Shown here in pieces: positions 1 to 7,359 of a stretch of 24,899 bases of DNA. The translations under genes and the position numbers were made by a program. This DNA comes from JACNKV01 sp964645915 (GTDB lineage: Bacteria > Fidelibacterota > Marinisomatia > Marinisomatales > JACNKV01). Location of the stretch: the NCBI GenBank assembly GCA_964645915.1, contig CAZYDH010000022.1:1-24899 (forward strand). The letters are read 5' to 3'. Within the stretch, counting starts at the first letter, position 1, and every line of letters starts with the position of its first letter. Under the pieces are notes generated by a model. The model ran no database searches. It worked only from the letters and a program-made list of their open reading frames with translations, and was not told the DNA's origin.

Positions 1-25
1 AAAGCCTCTGGCAGCAGAGGCTTTT
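1..25 (-). terminator. Rho-independent terminator hairpin downstream of tRNA-Asp
   Basis: A perfect 10-bp stem (positions 1-10 paired with 15-24) closes a 4-nt loop. On the minus strand it lies 20 nt after the 3' end of tRNA-Asp and the stem ends in T residues that run off the window, as expected for a terminator. On the plus strand it is followed by TTTT at 22-25, so it could also end a plus-strand transcript entering from outside the window. Confidence 0.7.
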
Positions 26-44
26 GTCGTCGAGTATTGAGGAG

Positions 45-119
45 CGGGACCGACGAGACTCGAACTCGCGACCTCCGGCTTGACAGGCCGGCGTTCTAAC
101 CAAACTGAACTACGATCCC
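45..119 (-). tRNA. tRNA-Asp (anticodon GTC)
   Basis: On the minus strand a full cloverleaf can be folded. The 7-bp acceptor stem pairs GGGATCG with CGGTCCC (one G-U pair). The anticodon stem CCGGC/GCCGG holds the loop CTGTCAA, whose anticodon GTC reads Asp codons. The T arm contains GTTCGAGTC and the discriminator base is G. The 3' CCA is not encoded, so it must be added post-transcriptionally. The 5' end is only 5 nt downstream of the stop codon of the DUF3098 gene, so the tRNA is probably cut out of a transcript shared with that mRNA. Confidence 0.96.
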
Positions 120-124
120 AATTC

Positions 125-385
125 TTATGTTTTCTTCTGCTGAATAATCAATGCCAGCGGAATCAAAACAATATAGCCAATAAAGAGCATGATGGGGGCA
201 AGTGTCAAACTCTGAAAACTGTCGACCTCACCGGCTGCCATCACAAAATAACCCGCAATAATAAATAACAGACCCAAACCGAACAATATGTAGTTTATTT
301 TGGTAAATGTCCATCCTTGAAGGAAAGGATTTTCATTTTTCTGTTTATTAGTACTCATTGCGGCGGGAAAATTACGCTTAGCCAT
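125..385 (-). CDS. DUF3098 family small membrane protein
   Basis: This 86-residue protein has a hydrophilic N-terminus (about 25 residues) and two predicted membrane helices, near residues 33-50 and 62-81. The pattern resembles DUF3098 proteins of Bacteroidota and relatives: a helix with a GLGLLFIIAGYFVM-type core, a short acidic/Ser loop, then LAPIMLFIGYIV and a charged end. No function is known for the family and no catalytic motif is visible. The start is uncertain: a second ATG lies nine codons downstream (356-358), and neither start has a clear Shine-Dalgarno sequence. It is followed directly by tRNA-Asp and preceded by a 22-bp palindrome. Confidence 0.75.
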   Translation of the reverse strand: MAKRNFPAAMSTNKQKNENPFLQGWTFTKINYILFGLGLLFIIAGYFVMAAGEVDSFQSLTLAPIMLFIGYIVLIPLALIIQQKKT

Positions 386-405
386 TATTCAAACCAAATG
401 ATTTT

Positions 406-427
406 ACATAAAATATATATTTTATGT
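406..427. repeat. Perfect 22-bp AT-rich palindrome upstream of the DUF3098 gene
   Basis: Positions 406-427 equal their own reverse complement, with outer arms ACATAAAATA and TATTTTATGT. The site lies 21 bp upstream of the DUF3098 start and 133 bp upstream of rnfC, in the shared divergent promoter region. It could be an operator for a dimeric regulator acting on one or both transcripts. A chance AT-rich palindrome is possible, though 22 bp without a mismatch is long. Confidence 0.45.
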
Positions 428-530
428 CATCCAACGTATAAAATAGGATAAAAGAGTCCTTTTTGCTTTTTTATAATTAAAAAAATAAAGTAATTTCGCA
501 CCGTAAATAAGACGGATTAAAAGATTTTAA

Positions 531-536
531 TATAAT
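531..536 (+). promoter_or_regulatory. Candidate -10 box for the rnf operon
   Basis: TATAAT occurs 23 bp upstream of the rnfC start, in an AT-rich intergenic region (386-559). No good TTGACA-like -35 element is found 16-18 bp further upstream, so the call rests on the -10 hexamer and its position alone. Confidence 0.3.
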
Positions 537-559
537 CGAACTACTCTCGTTACGGAAAG

Positions 560-1885
560 ATGAAGATACCAACGTTTCAAAAAGGCGTTCACCCGAACGA
601 TTTTAAGTATTATACTTCCTCAAAACCTATTGAATGTCCCGAGGTTCCCAAGGAAGTATTTATCCCTTTACAGCAGCATATTGGTGCCCCCTGTACCGCT
701 TTGGTTGAAAAGGGAGATTTTGTAAAAACCGGACAGATTATCGGAAAAAGTGAAGCATTTGTTTCAAGTCCGGTTCATGCGAGTATTACCGGTAAAGTGA
801 AGGGAATCATAAAAAAACAGCATCCATCCGGTGCTAGAGTTCAAATGATCCATATTCAGCAAACAGGTGAGGATGAATGGGAAACAATGGACCCCATCGT
901 TGATTGGAAAAATGCTGATATCTCATTTCTTAAGGATCGTATTTATCAATCTGGGATCGTGGGTCTGGGTGGAGCAGCATTCCCTACTCACGTCAAATTA
1001 GCACCACCAAACGAAAAAACGATAGACACATTTATCTTAAACGGATGCGAATGTGAACCATATTTAACCGCAGATCATCGGATGATGGTTGAGAATTCTG
1101 AAAAGATTTTGAACGGGATGAGCATTATCATGAAAATCCTCGGGGTAAAAAAAGGACATATCGGAATCGAAGATAATAAACCCGATGCGATCTCTGTCTT
1201 GAAAGACCGATCAGAGAAAGATGGTTATGGATTTACTGTAGATACCTTAAAAACAAAGTATCCGCAGGGTGCTGAAAAAATGCTGATTGAATCTGTATTA
1301 AAACGGAGAGTCCCAACCGGTGGGTTACCCATGGATGTCGGGGTGGTCGTGAATAATGTGGGAACAGCGTTAGCTGTTGCAGAAGCTGTCATAGAAGGAA
1401 AACCACTTATTCAAAGAGTTGTAACGGTAACAGGTGATGCGATCAAGAATCCTAAAAACATGCTGCTTCGTATCGGAACTCCTTATCAAGATGCTATCGA
1501 GTTTTGCGAAGGGATATCGGATGACACAAGCAGAGTATTTATGGGCGGACCAATGATGGGAATTGCTCAGCATGATCTCAGTGTTCCTGTAGTAAAAGCA
1601 ACAAGTGGGATCGTCGCTACAACAAAGGTTAAACGTGTTCAGTCTATGCCATGCATCCGATGTGGTACCTGTGTCAACGCTTGTCCGATGTTTTTACTCC
1701 CAACCAAAATTGCACGATTCGCCGAAACCCGAAGAATTGAAGACTCTGAAAAATGGGGAATACTAAATTGTATTGAGTGTGGTTCTTGTTCATTTGGGTG
1801 TCCGTCAAATATTCCCTTGGTTCAGTGGATACGAATTGGGAAATACCGTTTAAATGAATCTAAGCGAAAAAACGCATTGAATTAA
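560..1885 (+). CDS. rnfC: Ion-translocating Rnf complex subunit C (RnfC)
   Basis: RnfC is the peripheral NADH/FMN subunit of the Rnf complex. It exchanges electrons with NAD(H) on the cytoplasmic face and passes them through two [4Fe-4S] clusters. The 441 residues match the usual short form. Residues 1-110 form the barrel-sandwich domain. Residues 134-147 carry the glycine-rich nucleotide-binding motif (GLGGAAFPTHVKL), followed by NGCECEPY at 161-168 and the SLBB-like region. Two ferredoxin motifs follow: Cys365/368/371/375 and Cys404/407/410/414. The first gene of the operon starts at ATG 560 with a short purine tract (GGAAAG) directly before it. Its stop is 1 nt from rnfD. No long C-terminal Ala/Lys repeat, as seen in enterobacterial RnfC, is present. 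Confidence 0.97.
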   Translation: MKIPTFQKGVHPNDFKYYTSSKPIECPEVPKEVFIPLQQHIGAPCTALVEKGDFVKTGQIIGKSEAFVSSPVHASITGKVKGIIKKQHPSGARVQMIHIQQTGEDEWETMDPIVDWKNADISFLKDRIYQSGIVGLGGAAFPTHVKLAPPNEKTIDTFILNGCECEPYLTADHRMMVENSEKILNGMSIIMKILGVKKGHIGIEDNKPDAISVLKDRSEKDGYGFTVDTLKTKYPQGAEKMLIESVLKRRVPTGGLPMDVGVVVNNVGTALAVAEAVIEGKPLIQRVVTVTGDAIKNPKNMLLRIGTPYQDAIEFCEGISDDTSRVFMGGPMMGIAQHDLSVPVVKATSGIVATTKVKRVQSMPCIRCGTCVNACPMFLLPTKIARFAETRRIEDSEKWGILNCIECGSCSFGCPSNIPLVQWIRIGKYRLNESKRKNALN

Positions 1886-1886
1886 T

Positions 1887-2906
1887 ATGGAAGAAAAACG
1901 AACGCCAAACACAGAAGCTCCGGTCAAAAAGAAGAAAGATCCACGCGCAAAGTTGCATAAACCGGAAAGATTACTGGTTTTACAATCCAGTCCGCATTTC
2001 AGCACCATGGATAGTGTGCCGAAAATCATGTGGAGCGTAATTATTGCATTGATCCCTGCGGTGATCTGTTCTTTATATTTCTTTGGATGGGAAGCACTTC
2101 GTCTTATCACGGTTTGTGTTGCATCTTCATTGATAACCGAAGCAGGCATGAATCGATTAAAAAAAGAAGTGTTTACAATCAAAGACGGTAGCGCTGCAAT
2201 CACAGGATTATTACTGGCACTTACTTTACCACCGTCCTTTTCTTCGTCAGGGGCCATTATAGGATCTGTTTTTGCAATCGGGGTTGGAAAACATATTTTT
2301 GGTGGACTTGGATATAATATTTTTAATCCGGCGTTATTGGGTCGTGCATTTTTACAGGCAAGTTTTCCGGTTGCGATTACAACTTGGACAAATCCTCGAA
2401 TCGTTGATGCTGTCTCAACAGCGACTCCTCTTGGAGGATTTAAATTTGAGAACCTCTCAACACCGTCTTTGGATCTTCTCCTCGGAACAACAGGTGGTTG
2501 TATTGGTGAAACATCAGCAATTGCTATCTTTATTGGTGGACTGTTTTTGATCTTAAAAAAATACGCAGATTGGCGAATTCCGTTAAGTTATTTAACTACG
2601 GTTATTATCGTTAGCACTGGATTTTATTTGATTGATCCGTCAACGTATGGTGATCCGGTGTTTCACTTATTCTCCGGCGGATTGATGCTCGGAGCCTTTT
2701 TTATGGCAACAGATATGGTCACATCTCCTATAACTCCGATTGGTTCGTGGATCTTTGGAATTGGAGCGGGTATATTATTAATGCTCATACGATTTTTCGG
2801 AGGACTACCGGAGGGTGTCATGTATTCCATTTTACTGATGAATGCAGTAACACCGCTGATCAATCGATATACAAGACCTAGAGCCTTTGGTGAGATAAGC
2901 ACATGA
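1887..2906 (+). CDS. rnfD: Ion-translocating Rnf complex subunit D (RnfD)
   Basis: RnfD is a polytopic membrane subunit related to NqrB that carries covalently bound FMN. The 339 residues have a charged Lys-rich cytoplasmic N-terminus (1-30), then multiple hydrophobic helices from about residue 48 onward. Family signatures are clear: GGLGYNIFNPALLGRAFL (139-156), the flavinylation motif STATPL with the expected acceptor Thr180, IGETSA (206-211), and MATDMVTSP (273-281). It begins 1 nt after rnfC and ends in an ATGA overlap with rnfG, indicating translational coupling. The ApbE flavin transferase needed to attach FMN is not encoded in this window. Confidence 0.97.
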   Translation: MEEKRTPNTEAPVKKKKDPRAKLHKPERLLVLQSSPHFSTMDSVPKIMWSVIIALIPAVICSLYFFGWEALRLITVCVASSLITEAGMNRLKKEVFTIKDGSAAITGLLLALTLPPSFSSSGAIIGSVFAIGVGKHIFGGLGYNIFNPALLGRAFLQASFPVAITTWTNPRIVDAVSTATPLGGFKFENLSTPSLDLLLGTTGGCIGETSAIAIFIGGLFLILKKYADWRIPLSYLTTVIIVSTGFYLIDPSTYGDPVFHLFSGGLMLGAFFMATDMVTSPITPIGSWIFGIGAGILLMLIRFFGGLPEGVMYSILLMNAVTPLINRYTRPRAFGEIST

Positions 2907-3475
2907 GTACTTCCGTTAAAATGATGATTACATTGACTCTGATCGCAGGGATATCCGGCGGTGTGCTGTCAATCTGGAATGGATATACAGAACCATATAT
3001 CGAGAAAAATCGATTGGAAATCTTAAAGAAAGCTATCTCAACCGTACTCCCTGAGTATGACCATTATGATGAAATGTTTATTGACGAAACGATTTTATAC
3101 ATCGGTAAAGACACCAATGATCAAATTGTAGGAATCGCTTTTAAAGCTGTAGGGAATGGATTTTCACCGGATCTGACCTTAATGATTGGTGTAGATCCTT
3201 CTTTTACAAATATCACCGGTATTGAGGTTCTGGAGCAAACAGAAACGCCGGGATTGGGCAACAAGATCGAGGATGCATCATTTAAAGATCAATTTATAGG
3301 TCTGATCTTGGATCAAACTAAACCCTCTGTCATTAAGAATAAAAAACCAAAAGACCCAAAACGAGGAATTCAAGCCATCTCAGGAGCGACCATTTCTTCT
3401 AAAGCTGTGATGGATATTATGTATGATCAGGTTAATACAGTTCGGGAATTATTTAAACACTATAATTCAATGTAA
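2903..3475 (+). CDS. rnfG: Ion-translocating Rnf complex subunit G (RnfG), covalent flavin protein
   Basis: RnfG is anchored by one N-terminal helix (about residues 6-24) and exposes an FMN-binding domain on the periplasmic side. FMN is attached to a threonine by ApbE. The 190-residue protein shows the TETPGLG motif (113-119) and the flavinylation motif SGAT-S at 160-164 with acceptor Thr163, so it looks fully functional. The ATG overlaps the rnfD stop (ATGA). It is followed 2 nt later by rnfE. Confidence 0.97.
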   Translation: MSTSVKMMITLTLIAGISGGVLSIWNGYTEPYIEKNRLEILKKAISTVLPEYDHYDEMFIDETILYIGKDTNDQIVGIAFKAVGNGFSPDLTLMIGVDPSFTNITGIEVLEQTETPGLGNKIEDASFKDQFIGLILDQTKPSVIKNKKPKDPKRGIQAISGATISSKAVMDIMYDQVNTVRELFKHYNSM

Positions 3476-3477
3476 TT

Positions 3478-4089
3478 ATGCGGAAACAAACCACCTTATC
3501 AAAAGAATTTATTAAAGGAATCTGGGAATCAAATCCGGTATTGATTCAGTTATTAGGTTTATGTCCGACACTCGCGGTAACCAATGCGGCGGTTAACGGG
3601 TTAGCTATGGGGATGGCAACCACTTTTGTCCTCTTAGCTTCAAGTGTCCTGATATCCCTAATACGAAAATTGATTCCTGCACAAGTGCGGATCGCGAGTT
3701 ATATCGTCATCATTGCAACCTTTGTAACCGTTGTCGATCAATTTTTAGCTGCCTTTACACCGGATATCAGTAAAGCGTTGGGAGCATTTATTCCGTTAAT
3801 CGTGGTGAATTGTCTGATCTTAGGCAGACAAGAAGCTTTCTCCTCAAAAAATAATGTTGGAAGATCGATTGTTGACGGGCTGGGAATGGGAATAGGATTT
3901 ACTTGGGTTCTGGTGTTGTTGGGTAGCATCCGTGAAATTTTGGGAGCAGGATCCATTTTTGAGATTGCGATCATGCCGGAAACATTCAACACTTGGCTGG
4001 TCATGATATTACCTCCGGGAGCATTTTTAACACTCGGACTGATGATCGGTGCTGCCAACTGGATCAATGAAAAAAGGAGTGAAGTATGA
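3478..4089 (+). CDS. rnfE: Ion-translocating Rnf complex subunit E (RnfE)
   Basis: RnfE is a six-helix integral membrane subunit homologous to RnfA and NqrD. The pair forms the ion channel core and holds an intramembrane iron-sulfur centre. The 203 residues carry the conserved half-channel motifs: GLCPTLAVTNAA (27-38) with Cys29, and VNCLILGRQEA (110-120) with Cys112, the two cysteines expected to contribute to the shared centre. The stop overlaps the rnfA start (ATGA), consistent with equal production of the two partner subunits. Confidence 0.97.
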   Translation: MRKQTTLSKEFIKGIWESNPVLIQLLGLCPTLAVTNAAVNGLAMGMATTFVLLASSVLISLIRKLIPAQVRIASYIVIIATFVTVVDQFLAAFTPDISKALGAFIPLIVVNCLILGRQEAFSSKNNVGRSIVDGLGMGIGFTWVLVLLGSIREILGAGSIFEIAIMPETFNTWLVMILPPGAFLTLGLMIGAANWINEKRSEV

Positions 4090-4658
4090 GTTTATTCGCC
4101 TTATTTTTCTCAGCAGCGATTGTTAATAATTTTGTTTTATCTCAATTTTTAGGTATTTGTCCGTTTGTTGGTGTTTCAAAGAAGGTTGATGCCGCTGTTA
4201 GCATGGGATTAGCCGTAACATTTGTGATGACGATTACAGCAGCGGTTACATTTTTAATTAATCAATTCATTCTCATTCCATTCAACTTAGGTATTCTTCA
4301 AACGGTCTCCTTTATTTTGGTGATCGCTTCTTTGGTTCAGTTAGTGGAAATGTTTATTAAAAAGGTGAGTAAACCATTATATAATTCATTGGGAATTTAC
4401 CTTCCGTTGATAACGACAAATTGTGCGATCATGGGATTAGCATTATTTGCCGTCGCAAAAGAATACACATTTATTGAAGGAATTATCTATGCCCTCGGTG
4501 CAGGGGCAGGTTTTACATTAGCATTGGTTATGATGGCAGGGATACGAGAAGAATTGGAATTAGCAAATGTACCAAAAGTATTTAAAGGTGCCGGGATCAC
4601 CATGATCGTTGCCGGAAGTTTAGCATTGGCATTCATGGGATTTGCCGGAATGATGTAA
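4086..4658 (+). CDS. rnfA: Ion-translocating Rnf complex subunit A (RnfA)
   Basis: RnfA is the six-helix partner of RnfE (NqrE homologue). The 190 residues have the signatures NNFVLSQFLGICPFVGVS (14-31) with Cys25, and TTNCAIMG (110-117) with Cys113. These cysteines match those of RnfE in inverted topology. REELELANVPK near 153-163 is the family's loop before the last helix. Translation is coupled to rnfE by ATGA. After rnfA the operon has its only large gap, 163 bp before rnfB. Confidence 0.97.
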   Translation: MSLFALFFSAAIVNNFVLSQFLGICPFVGVSKKVDAAVSMGLAVTFVMTITAAVTFLINQFILIPFNLGILQTVSFILVIASLVQLVEMFIKKVSKPLYNSLGIYLPLITTNCAIMGLALFAVAKEYTFIEGIIYALGAGAGFTLALVMMAGIREELELANVPKVFKGAGITMIVAGSLALAFMGFAGMM

Positions 4659-4667
4659 AATAATGAA

Positions 4668-4758
4668 CGCAGGGAATAGGGTACTCACTCAGGGTTTCAA
4701 GTAATTATAATGCTTCGTAACAGAGTCATCAATTCTCAAATCGCCCAAATTCCCTGCG
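4668..4758 (+). repeat. Inverted repeat in the rnfA-rnfB intergenic gap
   Basis: A perfect 10-bp inverted repeat, CGCAGGGAAT (4668-4677) and ATTCCCTGCG (4749-4758), encloses 71 nt. In RNA this could form a long-range stem closing a multi-nucleotide domain between rnfA and rnfB. There is no T tract after it, so it is not a standard terminator. Inside it, TATAAT at 4706-4711 could be a -10 box for an internal promoter, but no matching -35 box is seen. Possible roles are mRNA processing or stability, or an internal promoter tuning RnfB supply. Confidence 0.4.
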
Positions 4759-4821
4759 GAATATTTCTGTCCTAAAATATAAGAAGATGTATATGATAAT
4801 CATGAAAGGAAATAGATCATA

Positions 4822-5643
4822 ATGGAAGTTCAATCCGTTTTAATTGCAATAGCCAGTATGAGTGGATTAGGGTTAATCTTTTCAGCGGGATTATCGGTGG
4901 CACAGAAACGATTTTATGTTGAAGAAGACAAACGAATACCATTGATTTTAGAATATCTCCCGGGAGCGAATTGCGGAGGGTGTGGATACCCCGGGTGTAC
5001 AAATTTTGCTGACAACCTTGTGAATAAATCTGCATCAATTAATGGATGCCCCGTCTCAGATGATGATAGCATTCAAGAATTGGCAAGAATTCTAGGTATT
5101 GAAGTGGAAAAAGGGGAAAAATTAATCGCAAGAATCATGTGTCAGGGAGGATACAGTAAAACCGCAGTAAGAGGAGAATATGACGGGATACGATCATGTA
5201 CTGCTGCTATGATCCTTGGGGGAAGTGACCGCCTCTGTTCAAATGGTTGTTTTGGATTCGGAGATTGTGTAACCGCTTGTCCATTTGATGCAATCAAAAT
5301 GGGAGAAGATGGAATTCCGATCGTAAATGTGGTTAAATGTACAGGATGTGGAAAATGTGTCGAAGCCTGTCATCGTGAAGTCATCGAATTGCATCCTGAA
5401 AAACATAAATTATTTATATTTTGTAAAAATGAAGATGCACCCAAAGACGCCAGAAAAGTATGTATTGCTGCCTGTGTCGGGTGTGGAATTTGTGTGCGTG
5501 CGGTTGAAGAAGGTCAGATTAACATGGAGAATAATTTGGCAAGGATCGATTATCAGAATTATGGACAAGAAGCAATCGTACCAACTGAGAAATGTCCGAC
5601 AAAAGCAATCAATATAATTGATGACAATGTAGGACAAGCCTAG
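4822..5643 (+). CDS. rnfB: Ion-translocating Rnf complex subunit B (RnfB), ferredoxin-type
   Basis: RnfB accepts electrons from ferredoxin and relays them into the membrane arm. The 273 residues comprise an N-terminal membrane helix (about 5-27), then the Fe-S domain ANCGGCGYPGC (Cys51/54/59 plus Cys76). Next comes a two-cluster ferredoxin domain: Cys139/143/149/153 and Cys173/176/179/183. A C-terminal extension holds Cys214/218/221/224 and Cys258. In related RnfB proteins that extension is a second dicluster. Here Val228 replaces the fourth Cys of its first motif, and the first three Cys of its second motif are missing (Tyr247, Glu250, Val253 align there). One complete cluster set, Cys218/221/224/258, remains. 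The Shine-Dalgarno AAAGGA lies at 4805-4810, somewhat far (11 nt) from the ATG. Confidence 0.96.
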   Translation: MEVQSVLIAIASMSGLGLIFSAGLSVAQKRFYVEEDKRIPLILEYLPGANCGGCGYPGCTNFADNLVNKSASINGCPVSDDDSIQELARILGIEVEKGEKLIARIMCQGGYSKTAVRGEYDGIRSCTAAMILGGSDRLCSNGCFGFGDCVTACPFDAIKMGEDGIPIVNVVKCTGCGKCVEACHREVIELHPEKHKLFIFCKNEDAPKDARKVCIAACVGCGICVRAVEEGQINMENNLARIDYQNYGQEAIVPTEKCPTKAINIIDDNVGQA

Positions 5644-5646
5644 AAA

Positions 5647-6072
5647 ATGCTTGACACAGGAAAAGTGGTAAAAACCGAAGGGGAAATTGCCCATATTCTT
5701 GTTAAAACCGGTGATCAATGTATATCGTGTGGAGCAAAGAAACTTTGTTCTCCGATGTCTATAGAAGAGCGAATCATTATTGCCGGCAATTCAGTTGGAG
5801 CATCGGTAAATGAGACAGTTCATGTTGAAGAAACCGGCTCTATTACGTTGATTATCGGGTTATTGCAATACGGATTACCCCTGATCGGATTCATAGCAGG
5901 AATTCTGATTTGTTATTGGGTGTTCCCGGAATTTAATTTTTTACCGATAGAGATCGTTCAATTTATTGCCGGACTTATAGGGGTGGTCATCGGCGGTGTA
6001 TTTGCTCGTTATAAAATTGAGCAAATCTCAAAAAATGTCGAAAAATACTTAACGATTAGTAAAGTTAATTAG
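5647..6072 (+). CDS. rseC: RseC-family protein (SoxR-reducing system component)
   Basis: This 141-residue protein has the RseC layout. A short cytoplasmic domain carries a cysteine cluster (Cys25, Cys28, Cys34 in CISCGAKKLC). Two membrane helices follow (about 67-92 and 101-121), then a charged tail. In E. coli, RseC works with the Rsx (Rnf) complex to reduce the SoxR [2Fe-2S] sensor. Linkage to rnf is common in other phyla, where the role is unproven. It starts 3 nt after the rnfB stop, so it is almost certainly the last gene of the rnf operon. No SoxR is encoded in the window. The 3' end overlaps the convergent pepE by 8 bp. Confidence 0.88.
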   Translation: MLDTGKVVKTEGEIAHILVKTGDQCISCGAKKLCSPMSIEERIIIAGNSVGASVNETVHVEETGSITLIIGLLQYGLPLIGFIAGILICYWVFPEFNFLPIEIVQFIAGLIGVVIGGVFARYKIEQISKNVEKYLTISKVN

Positions 6073-6778
6073 AATATAAATTAAGAAGTTGAGTCACATC
6101 ACTTGTCTCAACAGGATCTTCAGAATACCGAAATATTTTATAAGGTGTTTCTCCGATAAGATTAATTTCATCTCCATGTATCTGTAATCCGGAACCTTCC
6201 CTAAGACCGATTACCGGCATCTCTTTATTTACCATGAGGAATTCTTTGATCCGATCATCTCGACTTTCTCCACCGTGATTGGGATGAATAAAATCTGTAT
6301 AATGAGGGTTTAATTGAAATGGAATAAGTTCCAATGCATTAAATGATTTCGGTTCAATGATGGGCATATCATTGGTTGTACGAATTGTTGGACATGCGAC
6401 ATTTGAACCGGCACTCCATCCAATATAAGGAATTCCTTTTTCAACTTTATCCTGTATTAAGTCGATTAATTGATATCGGTATAAATGATGAAGGAGGGAA
6501 AATGTATTACCACCACCAACGACAATGGCATCAGCTTGTTTTATTTTTTCAACCGGATCTCCTTTGTCATAAAGAGAGATTAGATCATATCCCATTTCCC
6601 CAAAACGTTTTTGAACAGCTTTTTTATAGCCAGCCCAAGCAATATTTACAGCGGCATAAGGAACAAAAACAACCGTTTCTATTTTATTTCCCAGAAAAGA
6701 ACATATATGTGACTCAGGCCACCCTAAAAATAGTTGACCTCGCATGGTTGAATTACTTAATAGAAGTAAATTTTTCAT
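6065..6778 (-). CDS. pepE: Dipeptidase E (peptidase S51, alpha-aspartyl dipeptidase)
   Basis: PepE is a cytoplasmic serine peptidase that hydrolyses dipeptides with N-terminal aspartate. The 237 residues match the family length. The nucleophile elbow GWSAGS places Ser122. Asp137 (TTNDMPI) and His159 (NPHYTD) fit the Ser120-Asp135-His157 triad of Salmonella/E. coli PepE with a constant +2 offset. The GGGNTF motif (88-93) is also present. Its ATG overlaps the maf stop (ATGA), so it is the last gene of the C25-maf-pepE unit. No terminator hairpin is visible after it. It ends inside the convergent rseC reading frame. Confidence 0.93.
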   Translation of the reverse strand: MKNLLLLSNSTMRGQLFLGWPESHICSFLGNKIETVVFVPYAAVNIAWAGYKKAVQKRFGEMGYDLISLYDKGDPVEKIKQADAIVVGGGNTFSLLHHLYRYQLIDLIQDKVEKGIPYIGWSAGSNVACPTIRTTNDMPIIEPKSFNALELIPFQLNPHYTDFIHPNHGGESRDDRIKEFLMVNKEMPVIGLREGSGLQIHGDEINLIGETPYKIFRYSEDPVETSDVTQLLNLYSN

Positions 6779-7359
6779 GAATGAAGTATGTGTTCTATCT
6801 TTTTATACTCCTGATAAAAGGCAGATAAGGGGAAACCCATAACGTTATAAAAACATCCATCGATCTTTTTTACACAAACAGCAAACCAATCCTGAATTCC
6901 GTAAGATCCGGCCTTGTCCAGTGGATGATAATTTTTGATGTAATAGTTAATTTCTTGATCAGAAAGGTTGCGAAAAGTAACGGATGTGTTTTCGGTAAAC
7001 GTTACATTAATATCTCCAACAAGGCATTGTAATGATACTCCGGTAATGACGGTGTGTGTATTCCCGGATAGCGAGGATAGCATCTCAAAACTTTCTGCTT
7101 CGGTTGCCGGCTTCCCAAGGATATTATCGTTTAGGACGACAATTGTATCAGCACCTATTACTAACTGATTTGGGTGGTGTTTTGCAACATCAAGAGCTTT
7201 CAATTTTGCATAATGTTCTACAAATTCTCTTGGAGGTAAGTTGATACTAAAATCTTCATGGACGGTGCTTGGAGATATACTAAACTCAAGATCGATTTGA
7301 GTTAACAGTTGCTTACGTCGTGGAGATGCCGAAGCTAAAATAGCAGGTAATTTTTTCAT
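6775..7359 (-). CDS. maf: Maf family nucleotide pyrophosphatase (dTTP/UTP type)
   Basis: Maf proteins are cytoplasmic house-cleaning enzymes that hydrolyse nucleoside triphosphates to the monophosphate and pyrophosphate. The 194 residues contain the N-terminal SASPRR motif (10-15), GADT at 69-72 with the catalytic-type Asp71, GKP at 82-84, and DKAGSYGIQ at 148-156. The last motif is characteristic of the YhdE-type dTTPase/UTPase branch rather than the YceF branch. The start overlaps the upstream C25 gene stop by ATGA, and the stop overlaps the pepE start by ATGA, so three genes are translationally chained. Confidence 0.94.
   Translation of the reverse strand: MKKLPAILASASPRRKQLLTQIDLEFSISPSTVHEDFSINLPPREFVEHYAKLKALDVAKHHPNQLVIGADTIVVLNDNILGKPATEAESFEMLSSLSGNTHTVITGVSLQCLVGDINVTFTENTSVTFRNLSDQEINYYIKNYHPLDKAGSYGIQDWFAVCVKKIDGCFYNVMGFPLSAFYQEYKKIEHILHS

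Noticed and set aside
80..268. Plus-strand 62-residue open frame
   Set aside because: It is antisense to tRNA-Asp and the DUF3098 gene and shows no protein-like features.
1850..2257. Minus-strand 135-residue open frame opposite rnfC/rnfD
   Set aside because: It is antisense to well-supported rnf genes and has no recognisable motif.
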